Source of the DNA: Verrucomicrobiota bacterium
GTDB lineage: Bacteria > Verrucomicrobiota > Verrucomicrobiia > Opitutales > Opitutaceae
Reading direction: 5' to 3'
NCBI GenBank assembly: GCA_016235555.1
Contig: JACRKC010000081.1
Span: 1 to 64,000 of the forward strand
DNA: 64,000 bases
Shown: piece by piece, positions 18,269 through 26,689 of the stretch
Layout of the letters: the number at the start of each line of letters is the position of its first letter
How positions within the stretch are numbered: position 1 is the first letter of the stretch
Position numbers and translations under genes: made by a program
The notes under the pieces: generated by a model
What the model was told of the DNA's origin: nothing
Databases searched by the model: none
The model's input: the letters and a program-made list of their open reading frames with translations, nothing else

Positions 18269-19036
18269 TCAACGAAACGCGTTCCACTCCGGCGTCGAGT
18301 AGTGCTCCACGAGGGCGCTGAGTTCTTCCTCGGCGAGATCCGGCCACGGCGTCGGCTGGGCGGGGCCGGCGAGGGCGCTGGAAAGCTGCGCGACAAAGTC
18401 GTCGTTGAACCGGTCCCAATCGACCGTGGTGCCTGCGCCGGCGGCCGGACGCCAGATCGAGCCTTGGAAGAGGAGGCCGTGCTTGTTGCGCTTCTGAGCG
18501 GCGCCGGCGATTTTCTCGGAGGTGCGTTCGTGGATGACGTCGTAGATCTCGGCGCGCTGGAAGCACACGCCGGCGGGGCCGGCGGCAGGGGGAGCGCCCT
18601 GACCCCAAGGCGCTGGTTCGGCCGAAAGCGTGTTGGGGTCAACGTGCTCCACCTCCTTTTGTTTCGTGACGGCGGGCACGCCTTGCGCGCGCAACGCGGC
18701 GGCGAGGGCTTCGTGGATTTCACGGTAGCTTTGCGTGGCGGGGCGCTCTTCGAGCGGGTGGCCGCGCGGGATGACGAGGGCGTAGGTCCAGTCGTCGCGA
18801 TGATCGACGAGGCCGCCGCCGGTGGGACGGCGGCAGGTGTCGAAACGCCCGCCCGCCGGGAGCTGCGACTGGATGAAGGAGAATTTCTGCGAGTAGCCGA
18901 AGGTGAACGCCGGCCGGTGCCAGCCGTAGTGGCGGAAGCGCGGCGTGACGCGCGGGTAGCGCTGCAAGAGCAGAAAATCGGTCGCCATGTTTTCGGCGGC
19001 GCCACCGGAGCGAGTCGGGAGAATTTCCAGATGCAT
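18269..19036 (-). CDS. Lipoate-protein ligase A-like protein
   Basis: A 255-residue member of the biotin/lipoyl protein ligase superfamily, likely moving lipoyl or octanoyl groups. Visible family features are the N-terminal NMATDFLLL segment, the RRPTGGGLVDH loop (usually RRxSGGGAVxH) and a KIAGAAQKRNKHGLLFQGSI segment containing the adenylate-site lysine. Residues about 128-149 are not family-like and coincide with a palindromic element in frame (18591-18653). Start MHLEILPTRSGG was chosen because upstream codons fall in a dispersed repeat. Confidence 0.75.
   Translation of the reverse strand: MHLEILPTRSGGAAENMATDFLLLQRYPRVTPRFRHYGWHRPAFTFGYSQKFSFIQSQLPAGGRFDTCRRPTGGGLVDHRDDWTYALVIPRGHPLEERPATQSYREIHEALAAALRAQGVPAVTKQKEVEHVDPNTLSAEPAPWGQGAPPAAGPAGVCFQRAEIYDVIHERTSEKIAGAAQKRNKHGLLFQGSIWRPAAGAGTTVDWDRFNDDFVAQLSSALAGPAQPTPWPDLAEEELSALVEHYSTPEWNAFR
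18591..18653. repeat. Family D-like palindrome inside a coding gene
   Basis: Read on the minus strand it starts ggtggagcacgttgacccc and ends ccttggggtcagggcgctcc, the same wording as the intergenic family D copies. It is 63 bases (21 codons) and keeps the ligase frame open, adding a peptide around EHVDPNTLSAEPAPWGQGA. Confidence 0.75.
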
Positions 19037-19208
19037 TTTTTTCAACACAGAGGACACAGAGAGCGCAGAGGAATCAAATCCTCCAACGCCGTGTTCTCGG
19101 TAACTATGTCGATGGATTTCCCAGCTCGAACATGGTTTTGAAACAGGAAGTTCGGGAAGGACGGGGAGGGGTCCACGCCTGGTGCAGCGACACCGGGATT
19201 TCGTGGGG

Positions 19209-19266
19209 TGTAGCCGCGAGCGTGAGCGAGTGGTTTCCGGGCGAGCCACTCGCTCACGCAGCTACC
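19209..19266. repeat. Palindrome in the region upstream of the ligase-like gene
   Basis: The arms agcgtgagcgagtgg and ccactcgctcacgc form a strong hairpin, with outer gtgtagc and gctac pairing. It is the main content of the gene-free stretch 19037-19378; no promoter was identified by eye. Confidence 0.65.
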
Positions 19267-19378
19267 CGGCGTTGCGCTGTCTCGTTTCTTCCGGAGCGCT
19301 GCACTGGTCTTCTCGCTCTTCCCGGCCTTCCTGTTTAGATCGTTCGGCTGCGGCCGAGTCGCACTATGAACTCTGTGT

Positions 19379-20311
19379 TCAACGGTTTGAGAGATACCAC
19401 TCGCGGCACGGCGGCGGGATTTTCATGCCGGCGAGTTGCTCGGCGAGGGATTGCGGGCGGGTCTTCAATTTTCCGGCGAGCGGCGAAATATCGAGGGCGA
19501 GGCAGGGCTGGCGTTTTTGCGCGACTTCGGGCGTGTCGGCGCGCGTGATGGCGGCCAGCGGGGCCTGCCGTTCGCTCAACTTGAAGTGCTCGCGCACGCG
19601 CCGGCCGATTTCGTAACGCGAGAGCAGTTCGGTGCCCGCCCAGTGAAACACGCCGCGCAGGTCGCGCCGCTCGCACAGCTCCACGATCACCTCGGCGAGA
19701 TTTTCGGCGGTGCACACCTGGCGGAATTCATCGGTGTAGAGCCGGGGCGTGCGGCCGGCGGCCCAATCGGCGAAGAGCCGCTCGTGGGTGCTGCGCTGGC
19801 CGCCGGCGCTGTCGCCCATGAGGAGCGGGGCCCGGATCGTCACGGCAAAGTCCGGGGCGGCGGCCTGCACGGCGCGTTCGCCGTCGAGTTTCTGGCGGCC
19901 GTAGAGGTTGATCGGCGCCACGGGATCGTCGGCGCGGTAGGGCGTGGTTTTGGTGCCGGCGAAGACCTGCTCCGACGAGATGTGCACGAGGCGCGCGCTC
20001 ACGTGGTGGGCGAGGCGGGCGAGGGTGGCGGGGAGCGCGACGTTGAGCGCCTGGGCGAGCGCCGGATCGGAATCGCATTTCTCCGGAACCGAGACGGCCG
20101 CGCAGTTGACGATCGCATCGGGGAAGGCGTCGAGCACGGCGCTGCTCACGGCCGCCTCGCGGGCGAGGTCGAGCGCGAGCGTCTTTGACACGCCCGCGAT
20201 TTCGCCGGGGAAGCGACCCACGACGCCGGTCACGCGGTGCCCGCGGCGGGCGGCGGCCCGGGCGACGGCGGAGCCGACGAGGCCCGAGGCCCCGGTGAGA
20301 AACAGGTTCAT
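19379..20311 (-). CDS. RmlD-like NAD(P)-dependent sugar-nucleotide reductase / SDR
   Basis: A 310-residue extended short-chain dehydrogenase. The nucleotide-binding motif is FLTGASGLVGSAVA at the N-terminus; the active site shows HISSEQVF (catalytic Ser) and YGRQK (Tyr-x-x-x-Lys). Family relatives reduce dTDP-4-keto-6-deoxy sugars in rhamnose synthesis, but no other rml gene is nearby, so the substrate is open. The bases upstream of the start (20312-20482) contain no gene. Confidence 0.8.
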   Translation of the reverse strand: MNLFLTGASGLVGSAVARAAARRGHRVTGVVGRFPGEIAGVSKTLALDLAREAAVSSAVLDAFPDAIVNCAAVSVPEKCDSDPALAQALNVALPATLARLAHHVSARLVHISSEQVFAGTKTTPYRADDPVAPINLYGRQKLDGERAVQAAAPDFAVTIRAPLLMGDSAGGQRSTHERLFADWAAGRTPRLYTDEFRQVCTAENLAEVIVELCERRDLRGVFHWAGTELLSRYEIGRRVREHFKLSERQAPLAAITRADTPEVAQKRQPCLALDISPLAGKLKTRPQSLAEQLAGMKIPPPCREWYLSNR

Positions 20312-20482
20312 CGGTGCGGGGTGGGTGAGCTCAAGCGGAACAGTGCAGTTGGGAGAGGAGCGTGGCGGGTGGAGCGATCAATGCGGGCAGGGAACTCCCC
20401 GCCGACGAGGCCGCCGGCACGAACGAGCGGTTGGGTTTTCTCTCAACTCTCGACATTCCGCTCTCAACTGCCCGAGGCCGCT

Positions 20483-22066
20483 TCAGGCGTCGAGCACCTT
20501 GCGCGCGGCCTTGAGCAGTTCACTCAGGGCGTAGGGCTTGTTCAGCACGGCCTGCCGTTCGGGCGCGAGCCAGGCGAAGGGCAGCGAGCAACCGGAGCTG
20601 CACGTGCAGAGCACCCGCAGATCGGGGTGCGCGGCGTGCATGCGGCGGGCGAATTTTTCCGCGTCACCCAGAAAACTCGCGATGAGCAGTTTCACCGACC
20701 CGGGATGGGACGAGAGTCCGCGCCCGGCGTTTTCGACGTTGTCGACGGCCACGGTGCGGTAGCCATCGGCCGTGAGGATGCCGGCGACCATCTTGCGCAC
20801 CACCTCGTCCTCTTCGATCAGCAGGACGTTTTCGTGGCCGCGGGTGCGGGGGAGCGGCGCGACGCGGGCCGGCTCCACGTCGACCGGGGTGGTCACGACC
20901 GGCAGGAGGATTTCGAAGGTCGAGCCCACGAGCAGCGCGCTCTTCACGCCGATGGTGCCGCCGCTCTGCTGCACGATGCCGTAGACCAGCGCGAGGCCGA
21001 GCCCGGTGCCCTTGCCCTCGGGCTTGGTCGTGAAGAACGGTTCGAACAGATGCTTCTGCGTCTCCGCCTCCATGCCGGTGCCGTTGTCGGCCACGGTAAA
21101 CGCCACGTAGCGCCCCGGGGGCGGGTCGGGCGGGCGGCGGCTCTGACCGGCCTTGATCACCTGGTTGGCGGTCGAGACGACGATGCGCCCGCGGTCGCGC
21201 AGGGCGTCGCGCGCGTTGAGCACGAGGTTGAGCAGCACCTGCTGGAACTGCGCGGGGTCGGTGCGGACGTTGGCGAGGTCGTCGGCCAGGTCGAACTCGA
21301 GCTCGCCCGCGCCGCCGACGAGTTTTTTCAGCACGTCGGCGCTGGTGCGGATGAGGTGGTTGAGGTTGACGGTGCGCAGTTCGAGCGGCTGGCGGCGGCT
21401 GAACGCGAGGAGCTGCTGGGTGAGCGCGGCCGCCTTGCGGCCCGCGCTGTGCACCTCGGCGACCTCGCGGAGCGCCTGGGGATTGGCCGCGACGTGGGCG
21501 GCGAGCATCTCGCAGTAGCCGTTGATGACGGAGACGAGGTTGTTGAAATCGTGCGCCACGCCGCCGGCCACGCGCCCCACCGCGTCGAGCCGCTGCGCCT
21601 GCACGAGCGCCTCCTGGAGCTGGCGCTTCTCGGTCTGGTCGCGATAGGTCGCGACGACATGGGTGACGTGACCGCCGGCGCAACGGAGGGTGTCGTAGCT
21701 CCACGCGGCGCTGACGGTCGAGCCGTCAGCCCGGACCAGGTCGCCTTCCCCGGTGAGCGGGTGACCGGGCCGGGCCGTCGGGAGCCAGTGGCGCAGCCGC
21801 TCCACGTCGGCGCGCTCCACGTGCAGGGTGCCGTGGGTCAGGCCGATGAGTTCGGCCGGACTTCGGGCGGTCAGCGCGCAGAAGCTGTCGTTGGCAAAAA
21901 CGATTCTGAGCCCGCGCTTGCCCCAGCGGCGTTCGGCGATGAATACGCCCTCGCTCAGCGCCCGCAACGCGTCCGCGAGCATGGTCACGCGCACCGGGGT
22001 CGACCGGCTGCCCGCCGGTCCGGAGCGGCGGCGCGAGCCGGCGCGCGGTTGGCGGCGGGCGCTCAC
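20483..22066 (-). CDS. PAS-domain hybrid sensor histidine kinase with degenerate receiver
   Basis: A 527-residue kinase without membrane segments. Order: PAS fold (about residues 40-150, [19 protein letters not shown]), HisKA with the phospho-His in [10 protein letters not shown], HATPase ([31 protein letters not shown]) and a C-terminal receiver. The receiver keeps the acidic EEDE cluster and the Lys of NKPY, but the phosphoacceptor position in [10 protein letters not shown] is Ala. GTG 22066 overlaps the pdxH stop as GTGA, suggesting coupling; ATG 21982 is the alternative start. Confidence 0.88.
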   Translation of the reverse strand: MSARRQPRAGSRRRSGPAGSRSTPVRVTMLADALRALSEGVFIAERRWGKRGLRIVFANDSFCALTARSPAELIGLTHGTLHVERADVERLRHWLPTARPGHPLTGEGDLVRADGSTVSAAWSYDTLRCAGGHVTHVVATYRDQTEKRQLQEALVQAQRLDAVGRVAGGVAHDFNNLVSVINGYCEMLAAHVAANPQALREVAEVHSAGRKAAALTQQLLAFSRRQPLELRTVNLNHLIRTSADVLKKLVGGAGELEFDLADDLANVRTDPAQFQQVLLNLVLNARDALRDRGRIVVSTANQVIKAGQSRRPPDPPPGRYVAFTVADNGTGMEAETQKHLFEPFFTTKPEGKGTGLGLALVYGIVQQSGGTIGVKSALLVGSTFEILLPVVTTPVDVEPARVAPLPRTRGHENVLLIEEDEVVRKMVAGILTADGYRTVAVDNVENAGRGLSSHPGSVKLLIASFLGDAEKFARRMHAAHPDLRVLCTCSSGCSLPFAWLAPERQAVLNKPYALSELLKAARKVLDA

Positions 22067-22698
22067 GGCGAGAGCCGTTCGACCGCCCAGCCGTCTTTCG
22101 TCCGCCGGTAGCGCAGCCGGTCGTGCAGCCGGCTGCGGCGTCCCTGCCAGAACTCCACCGTCTCCGGCGCGAGCCGCCAGCCGCCCCACTGCGGCGGCAG
22201 GGGCACGGTCTGCCCGGCGTATTTCTTCTCCACCTCCTTGAAGGCCTCTTCGAGTGCCTTGCGCCCGGAGATGATGCTGCTCTGCTGCGAGGACCACGCC
22301 GCCAGCTGGCTGGCGAGCGGCCGCGAGTGGAAATACGCCTCGCTCTCCTCCCGGGCCACGCGCGTGACCGTGCCCTCCACGATCACCTGCCGCTCGAAGG
22401 CGAACCACGGAAACACGAGCGTCGCGTGCGGGTTGGCTTCGAGCTCGCGGCCCTTGCGGCTCTCGTAGTTCGAGTAGAAAACGAAGCCGCGGCCGTCGAG
22501 GCCCTTGAGCAGCACGGTGCGCCCGCCCGGCCGCCCGTCGCGCGTGGCGGTGGCGAGGATGCACGCGTTGGGCTCGACGAGCTTCGAAGCCTCGGCCTCC
22601 TGGAACCATTTTTCGAACTGGCGGAATGGATCCTTCGCGAGGTCCTTTTCGGCGAGTCCGGCGAGCGAGTAGTCCTTTCTGAGATCGGCCAGCGGCAT
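22063..22698 (-). CDS. pdxH: Pyridoxamine 5'-phosphate oxidase
   Basis: FMN enzyme oxidising pyridoxine/pyridoxamine 5'-phosphate to pyridoxal 5'-phosphate. The 211-residue product has the family blocks: MPLADLRKDYSLAGL at the start, DPFRQFEKWFQEA, GRPGGRTVLLKGLDGRGFVF (cut), FYSNYESRKGRELEANP, RQVIVEGTV and the C-terminal WGGWRLAP with RRSRLHDRLRYRR. Start MPLADL gives the usual length; a start 30 codons upstream is possible. It overlaps the kinase gene, an unusual pairing whose meaning is unclear. Confidence 0.93.
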   Translation of the reverse strand: MPLADLRKDYSLAGLAEKDLAKDPFRQFEKWFQEAEASKLVEPNACILATATRDGRPGGRTVLLKGLDGRGFVFYSNYESRKGRELEANPHATLVFPWFAFERQVIVEGTVTRVAREESEAYFHSRPLASQLAAWSSQQSSIISGRKALEEAFKEVEKKYAGQTVPLPPQWGGWRLAPETVEFWQGRRSRLHDRLRYRRTKDGWAVERLSP

Positions 22699-22776
22699 GG
22701 GGGGCGGTGTGGTGCCCGGAAACTGCGCGCGCGGCGCGGGACTGTCAAAAGACAACTCCAGCGCTCCGTGGGTCGG

Positions 22777-22914
22777 GGTGTGACTCAAACCGAGGTCAGC
22801 GATTTGTAGCGGCGGTCTATGACCGCCGTCGTGGCGCCATGGGGAGTCGTTCGGCGGTCATAGACCGCCGCTACAGGCGAGGCATTTGAAAACTGACCTC
22901 AGTTTGAGTTACAC
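22777..22914. repeat. MITE-like repeat family B, copy 1
   Basis: A 138-bp element with termini GGTGTGACTCAAAC and GTTTGAGTTACAC. Inside are two opposed copies of TAGCGGCGGTCTATGACCGCC. It is flanked by the 12-bp direct repeat tccgtgggtcgg (22765-22776 and 22915-22926), which looks like a target duplication inside another palindrome that continues to 22980. The second full copy is at 53863-54001. Confidence 0.85.
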
Positions 22915-22979
22915 TCCGTGGGTCGGGCTTTGCGCCCGACGAAAGCGATCGCGAATAACTGCCGGGCCTGAAGCCCGCC

Positions 22980-23492
22980 CTACGCCCGCGTCAGCGTCCG
23001 CACCCACTCCGCCGCGCCGGGAAATTCCCGCAGCAAGGCCTCCCGCGCCCCGAGCTCGAAAGCGCGCTCCTCCCACGCCGGCGTGAGCGTGCATCCGACC
23101 AGCGACCAGCCGGCCCTGAGCCGAGCCGAAGAGCCCGTCTGCGCATTCGCGGGACGCGCCCCCTGCCACACGCCGCGCGGCACCACCACCTGCGGTCTTT
23201 CGCCCGCGGTGAGATCGGTGCCGAGCCGGGCGACGACCGCGCCGCCCGTCGCGAGATCGAGCGTCACGTGCTCCACCGGATCGCCCGCGTAGAAATGCCA
23301 CACTTCGTCCGCCTGCAGCCGGTGCAGCGCCGAAAAACCGGCCGCGGTCATCAGGAAATACGCCGCCGAACCCGCGCCGTTGTCCGCCCGCCAGGTTTGC
23401 CGCACGAATCCGCCTTCTCCCGCCAGCGGGGCAAGTTTCAGGGCCGCAAGGACGGCGGAGGCGGGGAGGAGCACGGCCGCCAGCCAACACAC
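22980..23492 (-). CDS. DUF985 (cupin_5) family protein
   Basis: A 170-residue cupin. Matches to the family pattern are LAPLAGEGGFVRQTWRADN, AAYFLMTAAGFSALHRLQADEVWHFYAGDP (cut to ADEVWHFYAGDP), VVPRGVWQGARP, LVGCTLTPAWEERAFELG and LLREFPG. The exact role of the family is not established. The start is uncertain: GTG 23492 gives a hydrophobic lead that may not be translated. The segment between GARP and WSLVGCT is longer than usual and comes from a gccctgagccgagccgaag-like palindrome, a possible small repeat insertion. Convergence is divergent with the M20 gene at 23580. Confidence 0.75.
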   Translation of the reverse strand: MCWLAAVLLPASAVLAALKLAPLAGEGGFVRQTWRADNGAGSAAYFLMTAAGFSALHRLQADEVWHFYAGDPVEHVTLDLATGGAVVARLGTDLTAGERPQVVVPRGVWQGARPANAQTGSSARLRAGWSLVGCTLTPAWEERAFELGAREALLREFPGAAEWVRTLTRA

Positions 23493-23579
23493 AAGGCAAA
23501 ACCACCGCGAACGAAAAAGTCGCTCGCAAGCGGTCCGGGCCGGGGGCGAAACTCACCCCTTCTCAACCCAGGCCTTTCC

Positions 23580-24821
23580 GTGAACCCCGCCACCTACATC
23601 GACCGCCACACCGCCGATCTGATCGGCCGGCTCCAGCAGCTCGTCGGCATTTCCACCGTCAACCCGCCCGGCGAAAACTACGCCGCCGTCACCAACTGGC
23701 TCATGCAGGAGATGGTCGGCGTCGGTCTGCAGACGCGCCGTTTCGCCGTGCCCCGGGCGATGATGACCCGCCTCCTGCCCGAAACGCAGCGCGCCTTTCC
23801 CCGCTTCAACCTCCTCGGCCAGCTCCCGGCCCGCGGCGCGAAGCAGACGCTCCATTTCAACGCCCACTACGATGTCGTGCCGGTCTCCGGCCGGTGGAAA
23901 CACGGCAGCCCGTTCAGCGGCGCGGTGGAGCGCGGCTGGATCTACGGTCGCGGCACCGCCGACATGAAGGGCTCCATCGCCAGCCTGCTGCTCGCGTTGC
24001 AGGCGCTGCGCGCCACCCGCACCACGCCCCGCCTGAATGTCGAGGTCTCCTTTGTCTGCGACGAGGAAACCGACTCCGCCCTCGGCACCGGCTGGCTCGT
24101 CGAGCACGCGCCGATCAAGCCCGACTACGCCGTCGTGATGGAAGGCGGCGAATACGACCACGTCTGCTGCGGCCACAACGGCACGCTCTGGCTCGAAGTC
24201 ACCGTGCACGGCCGCGCCGCGCACGGCTCGCGCCCCGAACTCGGCGTCAATGCCCTCGAAAAGATGTCCGCGCTCGTGCTCGCCCTCGACGACTACAAGC
24301 GCGTGCTGGCGAAACGCACCTTCACCGCACCCGACGGCGCCGTGCGCCACCCGACCATCAACCTCGGCGGCGTCTTCTCCGCCGGCGCCGGCGGCAAGAT
24401 CAACACCGTGCCCGCCTTCGCCTCCTTCTCGATCGACCGCCGCGTGCTCCCGATCGAGCGGCACGCCGACGCCGAGCGCGACCTGCGCGCCTTCCTCACC
24501 GCCGCCGCGAAAAAAATCCCCGACTGCCGCATCCGCATCGACAAGGTGTCGGAAAACTACCCGTGCTTCACCAAACCGAGCCACCCGTTCTTCGCCGCGA
24601 TCGCGGAATGCGTGAGCGGAGTGCGCCGGAAGCAGACCGTTTTCAACACGTCGACGGGATTCAACGACATGCATTTCTTCGCCAACATTCTCAAAATTCC
24701 GACCGCCGGCTACGGCCCCGGCGGGCGTAACGAACACGGCGTCGACGAGGCCGCGAGCGTGAAGGAACTCGTCTCGACCGCGAAGATCTACGCGGAGTTG
24801 CTGGCGACGTTTGGCGGGTAG
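23580..24821 (+). CDS. M20 family metallopeptidase (ArgE/DapE type)
   Basis: A 413-residue zinc amidohydrolase, cytoplasmic, acting on an N-acyl amino acid or small peptide. Metal and catalytic motifs are clear: HFNAHYDVVPVSG (His, Asp), GRGTADMKG (Asp), CDEETDS (catalytic Glu then metal Glu) and a C-terminal GPGGRNEHGVDE (His). The dimerisation domain runs about residues 190-300. GTG 23580 is preferred since upstream codons run into the divergent DUF985 gene. The TAG stop lies within palindrome C1. Confidence 0.88.
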   Translation: MNPATYIDRHTADLIGRLQQLVGISTVNPPGENYAAVTNWLMQEMVGVGLQTRRFAVPRAMMTRLLPETQRAFPRFNLLGQLPARGAKQTLHFNAHYDVVPVSGRWKHGSPFSGAVERGWIYGRGTADMKGSIASLLLALQALRATRTTPRLNVEVSFVCDEETDSALGTGWLVEHAPIKPDYAVVMEGGEYDHVCCGHNGTLWLEVTVHGRAAHGSRPELGVNALEKMSALVLALDDYKRVLAKRTFTAPDGAVRHPTINLGGVFSAGAGGKINTVPAFASFSIDRRVLPIERHADAERDLRAFLTAAAKKIPDCRIRIDKVSENYPCFTKPSHPFFAAIAECVSGVRRKQTVFNTSTGFNDMHFFANILKIPTAGYGPGGRNEHGVDEAASVKELVSTAKIYAELLATFGG

Positions 24822-24920
24822 GGACGGCTCTCCGAGCCGTCCTGAGTTCCAGCGAAAATTCGCGCACTCAACACCCTGGCCGGACCAAAACCCAGGGCGG
24901 CTCGGAGAGCCGCCCCTACC
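24817..24920. repeat. Palindromic repeat family C, copy 1, spanning two gene ends
   Basis: Ends read GTAGGGACGGCTCTCCGAGCC and the complement GGCTCGGAGAGCCGCCCCTAC, in part. It lies between convergent genes, and each end supplies the TAG stop codon of its neighbour (24819-24821 on plus, 24916-24918 on minus). Probably a bidirectional transcript end. Confidence 0.85.
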
Positions 24921-25980
24921 TCAATCCCGCCAACACCCGTCGCGCCACCGCCGGGATGATCGCGCGGTTGTTGGCGTGTTCGCGGCCGTCGGTGAAGACC
25001 ACGATCACCACGCGGCCGCCGCCCGGCAGCTCGATGAGCGCGGCGTCGTGCCGCGCCCAGCTCACCCAGCCGGCTTTCGACCACAACTTCATGCCCGGTG
25101 TCAGCGCCGCGCCCGTGAAGGCGAGCGACTGGTCGTCGGGGTCGGTCTTTGCCGTCTTCGGTGCGAAGGGCGCGCGCGCCATCAACTCGAGCATCTGCGC
25201 CGAGCGTGCCGCCGACACACTTTTGCCGAGCGCAATCTCGGTCAGCAGGCGTGCGGTGTCGTTGGTCGAGAGGAAATTCCGCGCCGGCGGGTGCGCCGTC
25301 ATGTCCTGTTTCTCGCGGCCATACGGACCTTCGCCCCACGGCTTGCGCTGGGCGTTCACGTTTTGGTAGCCGAGACCGGCGAAGTAGCGCGTGACCACGC
25401 CGCGCGTGTGATGCCATTTTTCGAGTTCGTCCGCCGCCAGCTCCGGCCCGCTCGTGGTGCCTGTGATCGCGTCGACGATGTAGCTCGTGGCTTCGTTGTA
25501 GCTGTCGACGATCATGTCCTTCATCCCGCGGCGCAGTTCGGGGGAATCAGCGAGTTGGCCGTCTTCCATCAGCCGGTGGGCGTAGGCCAGGAAGAACAGC
25601 TTGATCACGCTCGCCGGGTAGAAGCGTTCGTCGCCCCGCACGCTTGCACTCACCGGTGCCGGGCCGCGCAGGTCGACCACGGTCACGGCGAGTTGCTCCG
25701 CCTTCAGCTCGGGCCGGGTGAATTCCGCCCGCGTCTCCGCGACCGCGCGGTCGACCACTGACTGTAAATCCACCGCACGTGCGGCGACGAAGCTCAACCC
25801 GGCCACGATCACGAGGAGGTTTCTCAGTGGATGTCGAAAAAGGTAGGGACGGCTCTCCGAGCCGTCCTGAGTTCCACGCAACTTCGCGCAGTCAGCATCC
25901 AAGAATCTCCCCCAACTCAGGACGCCTCGGAGAGGCGTCCCTGCCTCACTCCGTCTTTTTCGCTCTCTCGGTTTACGCAT
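24916..25980 (-). CDS. Class A beta-lactamase-like serine hydrolase
   Basis: An exported penicillin-binding-fold hydrolase, 354 residues from ATG 25980. Motifs: SxxK as YPASVIKLF, SxN as DSYNEAT, and KTG replaced by KAG in LWSKAGWVSW. It may be a beta-lactamase or a peptidoglycan/D-Ala hydrolase. The hydrophobic signal segment (RNLLVIVAGLSFVAARA) begins only about 50 residues in; the preceding codons are palindrome C2 read through in frame. No ATG lies between repeat and signal peptide; a GTG within LLVIV is the only internal candidate. ATG 25980 overlaps the marC-like stop. Confidence 0.75.
   Translation of the reverse strand: MRKPRERKRRSEAGTPLRGVLSWGRFLDADCAKLRGTQDGSESRPYLFRHPLRNLLVIVAGLSFVAARAVDLQSVVDRAVAETRAEFTRPELKAEQLAVTVVDLRGPAPVSASVRGDERFYPASVIKLFFLAYAHRLMEDGQLADSPELRRGMKDMIVDSYNEATSYIVDAITGTTSGPELAADELEKWHHTRGVVTRYFAGLGYQNVNAQRKPWGEGPYGREKQDMTAHPPARNFLSTNDTARLLTEIALGKSVSAARSAQMLELMARAPFAPKTAKTDPDDQSLAFTGAALTPGMKLWSKAGWVSWARHDAALIELPGGGRVVIVVFTDGREHANNRAIIPAVARRVLAGLR
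25842..25946. repeat. Palindromic repeat family C, copy 2, at the 5' end of the serine hydrolase gene
   Basis: Same wording as C1 (GTAGGGACGGCTCTCCGAGCC at one end, agaggcgtccctgcc at the other). It occupies the codons between the only upstream ATG and the signal-peptide-coding segment and leaves the frame open. Confidence 0.8.
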
Positions 25981-26551
25981 TCCACCCTTTCCGGATCATG
26001 CTGATCGCGATGGCCGCGAGCAGCATCGAGATGATTTTCGAAATCGCCCGCAGGCCCATGGGGCCGATTCTGCGCGCCAGCCGGTCGCTGTAGTGCAGTG
26101 CCAGCACGACGAGCGCGAGATTGGCGACGAGCGCCAGCAACGCCGTGAGCCACCCGAGCGTCTGCGCCAGCAGCAGCAGGGTCGTGATCAGCGCCGGCCC
26201 CGCGATGAGCGGCATCCCGAGCGGCACGATGCCGAAGTCTTCGGGCAGTTTTTCTCCCTCGCCACCCGGTGCGATCAGGTCGCGGGCGGCGAGCACGAAG
26301 AGGATCACGCCGCCCGCGATCTGGAAATCGCTCACCGAGATGCCCAGCGCCTGAAAAATGCTCTGGCCGAGAAACAGGAACGCCAGCGCCACGCCGCCGC
26401 CCGTGAGCGTGGCCTGCCGGGCGATGCGCTGCTTCTGCGCCAACGGCACGCCCTGGCCGAGGCCGAGAAAGATCGCCGCCAGCCCGATCGGGTCGATGGC
26501 GACGAACAGCGGGATGAAGGCCTGGAGAAAATCTTTCAGCCACGGCGGCAT
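25973..26551 (-). CDS. MarC family integral membrane protein
   Basis: A 192-residue protein with six predicted membrane helices. Family motifs: FIPLFVAIDPIGLAAIF in helix 1, a polar GGVILFVLAARDLI segment and FGIVPLGMPLIAGPALIT in the middle, and a final ISKIISMLLAAIAISMI helix. MarC/YchE proteins are conserved inner-membrane proteins whose substrate is unsettled, despite the multiple-antibiotic-resistance name. Its stop overlaps the start of the serine hydrolase frame. Confidence 0.88.
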   Translation of the reverse strand: MPPWLKDFLQAFIPLFVAIDPIGLAAIFLGLGQGVPLAQKQRIARQATLTGGGVALAFLFLGQSIFQALGISVSDFQIAGGVILFVLAARDLIAPGGEGEKLPEDFGIVPLGMPLIAGPALITTLLLLAQTLGWLTALLALVANLALVVLALHYSDRLARRIGPMGLRAISKIISMLLAAIAISMIRKGWNA

Positions 26552-26689
26552 GGCGGAAGGGTGCAGGTTTGGCCCGCCGCGTCCAGCACCCGCCTACCGG
26601 ACTGGCTACGCAATCCGTGCAGGTTTTCGCCCTTGTTTCGCTGCGGAGCGGCCGGCAACCTGCGCCTTCGTTGCTTTGTTTCCGCTGCC

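Noticed and set aside
22778-22980. CRISPR-like array from repeated gcggcggtctatgaccgcc units
   Set aside because: Only two opposed copies per element, palindromic, without regular spacers or cas genes.
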